A stretch of DNA of 64,000 bases from Hyphomonadaceae bacterium (lineage in GTDB: Bacteria > Pseudomonadota > Alphaproteobacteria > Caulobacterales > Aquidulcibacteraceae). Every line of letters begins with the position of its first letter. Within the stretch, counting starts at the first letter, position 1. The position numbers were made by a program, and so were the translations under genes. Below are positions 10,031 through 16,858 of the stretch, piece by piece. The notes under the pieces were generated by a model, which was not told the origin of the DNA, did no database searches, and saw only the letters and a program-made list of their open reading frames with translations. The DNA lies in the NCBI GenBank assembly GCA_016791425.1, contig JAEUMQ010000017.1, forward strand, positions 278,045 to 342,044, written 5' to 3'.

Positions 10031-11599
10031 ATGAGCGTGGGCAACGGAAGCGCCGGGACCGACGAGTCGGCGCTGCACGCGATTCAGCAGGCGGCGAAAG
10101 CCGGCGACGTTCCGCGCGCCGCCCAACTGGCCGACGAGGCGCTGCGCGCCGGTAGCATGCATCCCCTGCTGCTCAATCTCTCGGCTGTGCACCTGGAGAG
10201 CCAGGGACGCATCGAGGAGGCCGTCTCCCGCCTGGAGGCCGCGCTGCGTCTCACCCCGCGCGATCCGGCCGTGCGCAATGCGCTTGCGATTGATCTGGGC
10301 CTGCTTGAGCGCTGGGAGGCCTCGCTCGCCAACGCCGAGGCCGCCGTGGAGCTCAAGCCGGAATTCGCCGCCGCGCACGTCAATCGCGGTCGCGCGCTTT
10401 GGGCGCTCGGCCGCCAGGCCCCCGCCGAGGCGAGCTTTCGACGCGCGCTCCAGCTGCAGCCTGGAAACCTCATGGCGCTTGCCGGCCTGGCCTCGGTCGA
10501 GTTGCGCAAAGGCGTGCTCGCCGAGGCGCGCCGGCTCGCCGCGCAGGTGCTGCAGGCCGAGCCGCTCTTTCCCGACAGCGTCGCCGTCCTCGCCGCCGCC
10601 GACATCGCCGAGAGCAAGCCGGCCGACGCCGAGAAGCGCTTGAAGGCGCTGCTCGCCGATGCCCGTCTCGCCGCGCCCGATCGCGCGCTTGATCGCGCCG
10701 CCGCGCAGGGCCTGCTCGCTGATGCACTGGACGCCCGCGACCAGACGAAGGAGGCCTTCGCCGCCTACGAGGCCGCGGGCGAGACGCTGCGCGCGCATTA
10801 CGCCAAGGCCTATGGCGCAGGCCTCGCGCTGAAGGCCGCGCGCGCACACGCCAAGTATTTCGAGACCTCGCCCGCCTGGGGGCCGCGCAAGCCCGCTCAG
10901 ACGCGCCCCGCGGCCGGGCATGTGTTCGTCATCGGCTTCCCAGGCGCCTCGCGCGCCGACATAGTCCTGGGGCGCCATCCGCTGGTGGAGCGCCTGAGCG
11001 ACCAGGATCTCTTCCGCGATTTCGCCGGCGGCGCCGACATGGAGCGGCTGGCCTTCGCGGCCGATGCTGAGCTTCAGCCTGCGCGCGACGCCTATTGGGC
11101 GCGCGCGCGTAGCGCCGGCGCGAGTCTGGAGGGCAAGGTCTTCCTCGACGACGATCCCCTGAACACGACGCGTCTGCCACTGATCGCCGCGCTCTTTCCC
11201 GACGCGAAGGTGCTGTTCGCGCGCCGCGATCCGCGCGACTGCGTGCTTGCCGCTTTCCGTCGCCGCCAGCGCATCGGGCCTGCGGCCTACGAGCTTCTGA
11301 CTCTGCAGGGCGCCGCCGACTTCTTCGTCGCGGCGATGGAGCTTGCCCTGCGCGCCGGCGAGAAGCTCGGCGTGCGCAGCCACGCGATGACCTTTGAGGC
11401 CCTCGTCGCCGATCCCGTTAAGGAGGCGAAGGCGGTCTGCGCGTATATCGGGCTCGATTGGAACGATGCGCCGCAAACCCCGGCGAACACGCGCCTGGAC
11501 AAGCCCGGCGCCTGGAAGCGCTACAAGGCCGAGATGAGCCCCGTGCTCGACATGCTGCGGCCGTGGGTGGAGCGCTTCGGCTATAAGAACGAAGGGTAG
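10031..11599 (+). CDS. TPR-repeat sulfotransferase family protein with degenerate P-loop
   Basis: A 522-residue protein: residues about 10-260 are tetratricopeptide repeats (for example AVRNALAIDLGLLERWEASLAN), and about 290-520 resemble the sulfotransferase domain. The 3'-phosphate-binding region looks family-like (VLFARRDPRDCVLAAFRRR), and the C-terminus (MLRPWVERFGYKNEG) is typical. The normally conserved 5'-phosphosulfate loop, of the RSGTT kind, is replaced by GFPGASRADIVLGRHP, so PAPS binding may be lost. A well-placed ribosome binding site (GAGAGGAGG) precedes the ATG. A second member with an intact loop lies at 21086-22627. Confidence 0.8.
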   Translation: MSVGNGSAGTDESALHAIQQAAKAGDVPRAAQLADEALRAGSMHPLLLNLSAVHLESQGRIEEAVSRLEAALRLTPRDPAVRNALAIDLGLLERWEASLANAEAAVELKPEFAAAHVNRGRALWALGRQAPAEASFRRALQLQPGNLMALAGLASVELRKGVLAEARRLAAQVLQAEPLFPDSVAVLAAADIAESKPADAEKRLKALLADARLAAPDRALDRAAAQGLLADALDARDQTKEAFAAYEAAGETLRAHYAKAYGAGLALKAARAHAKYFETSPAWGPRKPAQTRPAAGHVFVIGFPGASRADIVLGRHPLVERLSDQDLFRDFAGGADMERLAFAADAELQPARDAYWARARSAGASLEGKVFLDDDPLNTTRLPLIAALFPDAKVLFARRDPRDCVLAAFRRRQRIGPAAYELLTLQGAADFFVAAMELALRAGEKLGVRSHAMTFEALVADPVKEAKAVCAYIGLDWNDAPQTPANTRLDKPGAWKRYKAEMSPVLDMLRPWVERFGYKNEG

Positions 11600-11610
11600 G
11601 AGGCCCGCGC

Positions 11611-12420
11611 ATGAACGGTTTGCGCAAATTCTGGGTGCGCCTCGCGCTTGCAGCGTCGCTGCTCGTGCCGATCTATTTTCTCGGCGCCGCGCTTGGCACC
11701 CGCTTTGGGCTGCTGGATTGGCGCGTGGGCTTCGGCGCGATGACCTATCAATGGGGCGCGCGCGTGCTCTTGGGCGCGGCCGGGTTCGCGTTGATCGGCA
11801 TGCTGCTTGCGCTCGCGGTTCCACCGCATGGTCGCGGCTGGCGCATGGCGCTCATCGCCTTGATTATTCCCTGCCTCGGGCTGGCGTACGGATTCTATGT
11901 GCGCCAATCGGCCGCCGGCGTGCCGCCGATTCACGACATCACCACCGACCTCTCCGATCCGCCGGAATTCTCCGAAGACGTCGCCGAGACGCGCGCCGCG
12001 GTCCGGTGCGGCAATGGGCTTGAGCTCCTCGATGCGCGTGTCGGTGAATTTCCCGATCCGGCCTGCGCGCTCGGTCCCCCGGGACCGAGCGTCGTTGATC
12101 TGCATCGCGCGGCCTACGCCGATCTCAAGCCCATCGAGCTCGCCGTGCCGCCGGAGCGAGCCTACGAGGCCGCGATCGCCGCCGCCCGCACGCAGCGTTG
12201 GACGCTCGGCCTGCAGGATCGCGATGCTGGCCGCTTCGAGGCGACCTCGCGCTCCTTCTGGTACGGCTTCACCGACGACATCGCCGTGCGCGTGCGTCCG
12301 CGCCACGGCGGCTCGGTGGTTGACGTCCGCTCCGTCTCGCGCGTCGGCATCAGCGACATGGGCGCCAACGCCAGGCGCATCCGCGCCTTCACCGAAGCGC
12401 TGCGCGCCGCGAGTGTCTGA
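11611..12420 (+). CDS. DUF1499 family membrane protein
   Basis: A 269-residue protein with three hydrophobic segments in the first 105 residues (about 9-30, 45-70, 78-100) and a soluble C-terminal domain. The latter shows the DUF1499 pattern: ERAYEAAIAAARTQRWTL, RFEATSRSFWYGFTDDIAVRVRP and VVDVRSVSRVGISDMGANARRI. The role of the family is unknown. It starts 11 bases after the sulfotransferase stop and is likely in the same transcript. It is convergent with the lipoprotein gene; only five bases separate the stop codons. Confidence 0.8.
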   Translation: MNGLRKFWVRLALAASLLVPIYFLGAALGTRFGLLDWRVGFGAMTYQWGARVLLGAAGFALIGMLLALAVPPHGRGWRMALIALIIPCLGLAYGFYVRQSAAGVPPIHDITTDLSDPPEFSEDVAETRAAVRCGNGLELLDARVGEFPDPACALGPPGPSVVDLHRAAYADLKPIELAVPPERAYEAAIAAARTQRWTLGLQDRDAGRFEATSRSFWYGFTDDIAVRVRPRHGGSVVDVRSVSRVGISDMGANARRIRAFTEALRAASV

Positions 12421-12425
12421 TCGCG

Positions 12426-13115
12426 CTACGGCCGCACAAACAGCAGCCGCGCGCCTTCTTCATTAGGGTTGGCGAGCATCCCGTTCAGCCCCTCGATCGC
12501 GGCGCGCCGCGCTGCCTCGCGCACGCCGTCCTGCGTCGTCGCCTTGCAAGCTGTGATCGTCTCGCCGCTCTCGTTGCGCGTGATCGTGATCCCCTCGATC
12601 GGGCCTTCGCGGTCGATCGCCGTGCAGGAAAGCGTCGTCTCGATCCTGAACTCGCGGGCCGGCAGCGTCCCGACCGGCACGATGAGCGCATAGCTTTGCA
12701 CCGTGTCGGTCGGCTCGGCCGGCGCGTATTCGGCCACGTAGAGCGGCGCAAACGCATCGGCGGCGCGCACGTGCGTCGCCGGCGCGATGATCAGCCTGTA
12801 GGCGCGTGGCATTTCCGGCTCGTCCGCGCTTTCCCGCAGCGGCACATGATCCTGGAAGCGGAAGGTCCATGCCCCGTCCGCGGAGCGGCGCAGCTCGCCG
12901 GGCAAGCACTTCGCCGGCAGCCGCCCGCGCCGCTTGGCGTTGCGCGCCGAGCAATGCTCCCCCGGCCAGATCCAGACGCCTTCCTCAAGCGGCGCCGGGC
13001 CGACCTGGTCGGCGACCGCGAAGAGCGGGGCGTCCGCGCTGAGGCTTGCGCAGCCCCCCAGGCCGAGCGCGAGCGTCGCCGCCGCCAACGCGATGAGCGG
13101 AAGAAGTCGTGGCAT
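12426..13115 (-). CDS. Predicted outer-membrane or periplasmic lipoprotein, function unknown
   Basis: A 229-residue protein with a lipoprotein signal peptide: hydrophobic residues 4-20 and a lipobox LGGC with Cys at about 22. The mature part has six or so further cysteines (HCSARN, KCLPG, LSCTAID, TACKATT) that could form disulfides, and no domain I recognise. It is the last gene of a minus-strand run: ATP-grasp protein, metallo-beta-lactamase-fold protein, then this gene 24 bases later. Co-transcription is likely. Confidence 0.7.
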   Translation of the reverse strand: MPRLLPLIALAAATLALGLGGCASLSADAPLFAVADQVGPAPLEEGVWIWPGEHCSARNAKRRGRLPAKCLPGELRRSADGAWTFRFQDHVPLRESADEPEMPRAYRLIIAPATHVRAADAFAPLYVAEYAPAEPTDTVQSYALIVPVGTLPAREFRIETTLSCTAIDREGPIEGITITRNESGETITACKATTQDGVREAARRAAIEGLNGMLANPNEEGARLLFVRP

Positions 13116-13139
13116 CGTGCGCCTCCCTCGATGGAGGGG

Positions 13140-14072
13140 CTATGCCGCTTTCGCGGTCAGTGTGAAAGCGCTCTCCACACCAGGCTCGCCCTCGCAGGAG
13201 ACGAGCCCCAGCCGCACGAAGCGGATCATGTGCGCCAGCACCGAATGGCACGCCGCCGGGTGCAGCTTGGCGTCGACGTCGGCATAAAGCACCGGCACGA
13301 TCTCGCGGATGCCGTGCTTGCCCGCGCGCAATTGCGCGATGATCTGCTCTTCGCGCGCGAGGCGATGGTCGATATAGGCCTGCACGAACGCGCGCACGTC
13401 TCTGCCGTGTGCGCGTCCGATCGGCGGCCCGTGCGTCGGCCACAGCGTGTCGAAGTTCCGGTCCCGGACTTTCTCCAGGCTCTTGAAATAGTCCGTCATG
13501 TCCCCGTCCGGCGGCGAGATCACTGTGGTGGACCAGCCCATGATGTGGTCGCCGGGGAAAAGCGCGTTCTCTTCGCCGAGCGCATAGGCGACATGGTGCG
13601 AGGTGTGCCCTGGCGTGAACACGGCTTCGATCGTCCAGCCGCCGGCAGCGCTCGCGAACCGCTCGCCGTCGCGCACCGCGATATCGGGCGTGAAGTCGAG
13701 GTCGTCGCCTGCTTCCATCCGCACGTCGGACTCCGTCGGCTGCACGGCGCCGCCGAAGGCGTAGACCCTTGCGCCGGTGGCGGCCGCCAGCGGCCGCGCC
13801 GCCGGCGAATGATCGAGGTGCCCGTGCGTGACGAAGATGTGCGTCACCCGCTCGCCCTTGACCGCATCGAGCAGGACATCGAGGTGCCCAGGAATGTCCG
13901 GACCCGGATCGATGACCGCGACCTCGCCCTTGCCGACGATGTAGACGCCGGTGCCGTAGAACGTGAACGGCCCCGGATTGTTCGCCACCACGCGGCGGAT
14001 GAGCGGGCTCACCTGCGCGGGCGCGCCATAGGCGAACTCCAGCTCGCGCACGAAGGGGATCTTCGAGGCCAT
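13140..14072 (-). CDS. Metallo-beta-lactamase-fold hydrolase
   Basis: A 310-residue protein. The metal site motif THGHLDH (His83, His85, Asp87, His88) is complete, and further ligands are expected in FTPGHTSHH (near residue 155) and LWPTHGPP (near 215). Preceding VAVIDPGPD is the usual strand motif. The C-terminal 70 residues look like the winged-helix tail of the LACTB2/glyoxalase II-like branch. The substrate is unknown; ribonuclease or thioester hydrolase activity are options. The ATG overlaps the stop of the ATP-grasp gene by one base (TGATG), indicating translational coupling; a GTG one codon earlier is an alternative start. Confidence 0.85.
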   Translation of the reverse strand: MASKIPFVRELEFAYGAPAQVSPLIRRVVANNPGPFTFYGTGVYIVGKGEVAVIDPGPDIPGHLDVLLDAVKGERVTHIFVTHGHLDHSPAARPLAAATGARVYAFGGAVQPTESDVRMEAGDDLDFTPDIAVRDGERFASAAGGWTIEAVFTPGHTSHHVAYALGEENALFPGDHIMGWSTTVISPPDGDMTDYFKSLEKVRDRNFDTLWPTHGPPIGRAHGRDVRAFVQAYIDHRLAREEQIIAQLRAGKHGIREIVPVLYADVDAKLHPAACHSVLAHMIRFVRLGLVSCEGEPGVESAFTLTAKAA

Positions 14073-15028
14073 CACTCGCCCTTCACATAAGCCCTGAACG
14101 CGCGCGCGAGCATGCGGGTCGCGGCGAGTTTGTCTGCAAGGGGCAGCGCGATCGGCGGCCCCATGTCGGTCTTGTTGGCGTCCACGATGTAAAGCCGTCC
14201 CTCGCCTTTGTCCCGCAGCACGTCCACGCCGCCCCAGTCAAGTCCGAGTCTCCGCGCAAAATCGCCGATACGCGAAAGTTCGTCCACGGAGAACAGTTGT
14301 TCCGGTAGGGCGAGCTCCACTTCGCTGTTGTCGTTGCCGAACCGGGCGTCGATCGGCCGCCGCTTGATGAATACGCAGATCGGCTTGCCGCCGACGGTGG
14401 GGCAACGGAAGTCCTCCACCAGCTCGCGGCCGCGCGCGTCCCGCTTTTGCGAACGATTGTCGATGAGGCGCTGATAGACGTGCCCTGGCCTGGGCGCGGC
14501 CGGACATTCGATGGTCCTTCCGTCATGCGCGCCGTTGAGCTCGGACTTCTCCACCGCCGGCCCCGTGTGCCGCGTGGGCTCCAGTGCAAGCGGATAGCCG
14601 AACGCGGCCTCGAACGCCGCCGCGATCCGCGATTTGGAAACGTCCGTGCAGTTGAAATTGATCAGCCGCGCGTCGGTCCGCCGCGTCGCCGGCGGTGCAT
14701 TGTCCGACCAGGTCGCGTCCTCGAAATGCATCAGCACGTCGGCCTGCGCGATCGGCGCGAGCCGCCCCCCCGCGAGGCGCATGACCGGCCAGATGAGATA
14801 CCAAGGCCGTCCCCGATCGGGCGCACAGGCCATCGTGAACGCGGGCGCGGTTCTGGCCGCCTCCTTCTGCACGGCGAAGAAATAGCGCAGCCAGGATTGC
14901 AGATCCGCCGCCAGCGAGCGCGAGAAGGGCACTCGCGCGCCGGTCTTGCGATAGACCACCGCCGTCGGCCCGACCTCGAACTCCCCGAACCAGAGCGGCC
15001 CGCGCCGCGAATCCGCCTTGGCGTTCAT
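14072..15028 (-). CDS. ATP-grasp-like protein
   Basis: A 318-residue protein with no close named family that I recognise. The C-terminal third has the layout of an ATP-grasp active site: ICVFIKRRPIDARFGNDNSEVEL, then LGLDWGGVDVLRDK and RLYIVDANKTDMGPP, where the Asp and Asn would bind magnesium. The N-terminal half (WFGEFEVGPTAVVYRK, WYLIWPVMRLAGG) is unassigned. ATP-grasp enzymes join a carboxylate to an amine or thiol, so a small peptide or modified amino acid is a possible product. The start MNAKADSRRG is chosen because the preceding 46 open codons look noncoding. It is the first gene of a three-gene operon. Confidence 0.65.
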   Translation of the reverse strand: MNAKADSRRGPLWFGEFEVGPTAVVYRKTGARVPFSRSLAADLQSWLRYFFAVQKEAARTAPAFTMACAPDRGRPWYLIWPVMRLAGGRLAPIAQADVLMHFEDATWSDNAPPATRRTDARLINFNCTDVSKSRIAAAFEAAFGYPLALEPTRHTGPAVEKSELNGAHDGRTIECPAAPRPGHVYQRLIDNRSQKRDARGRELVEDFRCPTVGGKPICVFIKRRPIDARFGNDNSEVELALPEQLFSVDELSRIGDFARRLGLDWGGVDVLRDKGEGRLYIVDANKTDMGPPIALPLADKLAATRMLARAFRAYVKGE

Positions 15029-15201
15029 TTTGCAGCGCCTGTTCCGATGCGGCACACGTTTTGGCGGATCTGCTTTTTCATTGCGGAGCGAATCCGCATG
15101 ATCTGCCTTGCGCTCGCGCTCTTGGCGGCCTGGAAGGCGTTCGGCGGCGCGGTGCAGCCGCGGCAAGCCGAGCCCCAGGCTAGTGAGCGCGGCGCCATGG
15201 C

Positions 15202-15624
15202 TCAGCCCTGACGCGCGCCCAGCGCGGGCCGCAACGCCGAAAGGTCGTAGCCGGCCGCGCGCCCCAATCCGATGATCTCATCCGCCGGCCGCTTGCCCGC
15301 CTGCGTCAGCGCCCACAGTGAGATCGAGCGCGTCCCGGTGCGGCAATAGGCGAGCACCGGGCCATCCGCGGCGCCAAACGCGGCCTGCGCCGCCGCCACC
15401 CCGTCGCGCAGCGTGGACCCTGTCACCGGCAGGTCGAAATAGGCCAGTCCCGCGGCCTCCGCGGCGCGGCGCGCGTCAGCGCTTGTCATCTGGCCGGGCG
15501 CCTCGTTGTCGGGACGGTTGTTCACCACGGCGCGAAAGCCCGCGGCCTTGGCGCGCGCGAAATCCGCTTCCGTGAGTTGTCCGGCCACGGCGAAATCGGG
15601 CGTTACCTGGATGAAGTCCGCCAT
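15202..15624 (-). CDS. DUF442/TIGR01244 phosphatase-like or sulfurtransferase protein
   Basis: A 140-residue protein of the beta-lactamase-hydrolase-like (Blh N-terminal) family with a tyrosine-phosphatase fold. The active-site loop CRTGTRS (Cys94, Arg99, Ser100) matches the C-x5-R-S phosphatase signature, and FRAVVNNRPDNEAPGQ is the second family block. Members often sit beside sulfide or persulfide metabolism genes, although nothing here shows such a link. The start MADFIQVTPDF has AGGAGG six bases upstream, which decides it over the longer frame. Confidence 0.85.
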   Translation of the reverse strand: MADFIQVTPDFAVAGQLTEADFARAKAAGFRAVVNNRPDNEAPGQMTSADARRAAEAAGLAYFDLPVTGSTLRDGVAAAQAAFGAADGPVLAYCRTGTRSISLWALTQAGKRPADEIIGLGRAAGYDLSALRPALGARQG

Positions 15625-15754
15625 CCCGCCTCCTACGCCCCGCGGCCCTGCAGCGTTGCAGCACGCCTCGTGGGCGCGCGGCATCGTTGGCATGAACCGC
15701 CTTGAAAGGAAAGCGAGCCCCCGGGCGGAGAAGGGCGATCCTGAAGCGCGGGTT

Positions 15755-16375
15755 CTATTCCTCGCGCCGCACCCGATGGCCGGCGCCGCCGCGATCTGAG
15801 ATCAGCCTGAAGCTTCCCATCGAGGCCCGCCTGATCGTCACGCTGTCGCCGGCTTGTACATTGCCCGTGCGCTGCGCCTCGACCTGGGTCCAGATCTGAC
15901 CGTTCGTGAGGATGAAGGCGTGGCGCCCGTTCCCGCGGTCGCTCACCCGCTCGATCACCGCCTGCACCCGATTGAGCCCGTCCTCGTCGCGATCGGGCCC
16001 CGCCGTCGCCGGAGCAGCGATGGCGGATGCCGCCGTCTCCGGCCGGGCCGCGGACCGCGCGCCCAGATTGAAGCGCGGCACGAGGCGGGAGAGGCTGGGC
16101 AGGTTGAAGCCGAAAGAGTCGCGCTCGACTTCCTCCACGCGGGCCCGATCGACCGCCACGAAGTCGCCGCCGCTCTCGGCCTGGCGAAGCCGCCCGACCG
16201 CCGCATCATAGCAGGCCAGCCGTTCGCCCTCGTCCCGCGTCTCGGCGCAGGCATAGACCCGCGCCAATGCCGAGGGCGTCGCTTCGCCGGACGCCTGCGC
16301 CCAAGCCCCGGTCGACGCCGCCCACACAAGCCCTCCCAGGGCCAGCGCCGCCGCTCGAATTGCCCGTCTGTCCAT
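15755..16375 (-). CDS. Exported protein of unknown function
   Basis: A 206-residue protein with a signal peptide cut after about residue 26 (GAWA-QA). The mature N-terminus has ARVYACAETRDEGERLACYDAAVGRL, a two-cysteine pattern seen in several small periplasmic proteins in which a C-x-D...ACYD motif forms a disulfide-bonded helical hairpin. The C-terminal half (about 135-200) looks like a small beta barrel: ILTNGQIWTQVE, GDSVTIRRASMGSFRLIS. I do not know a function. It is divergent from the TonB-dependent receptor. Confidence 0.7.
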   Translation of the reverse strand: MDRRAIRAAALALGGLVWAASTGAWAQASGEATPSALARVYACAETRDEGERLACYDAAVGRLRQAESGGDFVAVDRARVEEVERDSFGFNLPSLSRLVPRFNLGARSAARPETAASAIAAPATAGPDRDEDGLNRVQAVIERVSDRGNGRHAFILTNGQIWTQVEAQRTGNVQAGDSVTIRRASMGSFRLISDRGGAGHRVRREE

Positions 16376-16858
16376 TGGATCGGTGTCCCCGCGTTCCCAC
16401 TGCTTTTGCCCACTTTAAGGGCGCGCACGGCCCTGTCAGCAGGTTCTGGCGCCCCCAGCGTTTCTCGCGATCGACGAGGGCGGCCGATTGCGACGAGAGG
16501 CGCGAATTCGACGACAAAGCGTTGCTCCGCCCGCCCGTCACGCACATTTGCGCCTGCTTTTGGCCGCGCGACGAATGCCATTTGTCGATGCAAATGCTTG
16601 ATTGATCGCAGGATTGCCCGCCAAAACGGCGCCCGGCCCGACTGCTGCGGCTTTTCCGCCACAGTTCCGCCCCGACCACTAACAAGTCTTAACCATTCGT
16701 TGACGCTTGAGCGACTGGTGGGCCAAGTTCGCCTCCAGAATGCAGGGGTGAGGGCCCCTGCGCGCCGGAGGCGTGCACTTCGCGGGATACAAGGCTCAAA
16801 GAGGCCGCCCGCGCTCATCGCCGCATCCGTCGTTTTGGGTATGACTTGGAGGTTCGAC
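16376..16858. other. 483-base intergenic region upstream of the TonB receptor
   Basis: This region separates the exported protein (minus strand) from the receptor (plus strand). It contains no convincing gene. A dyad CATTTG-TCGATG-CAAATG at 16579-16596 is the best candidate operator. A TTGACG at 16700-16705 could be a -35 box but lacks a good -10 partner. GGAGG at 16848-16852 is the receptor ribosome binding site. The region is slightly more AT-rich around 16550-16700 than its surroundings, as expected for promoters. Confidence 0.4.

Noticed and set aside
15098..15211. A 37-codon plus-strand peptide starting MICLALALLAAWKAF
   Set aside because: It has a hydrophobic start but the ribosome site is poorly placed, the tail overlaps the convergent DUF442 gene, and the sequence lies in a GC-rich leader. 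Support is too weak.
15854..16858. An N-terminal extension of the TonB receptor by about 335 codons
   Set aside because: The extension is antisense to the exported protein gene, has no family features, and a signal peptide with a good ribosome site starts at 16859.
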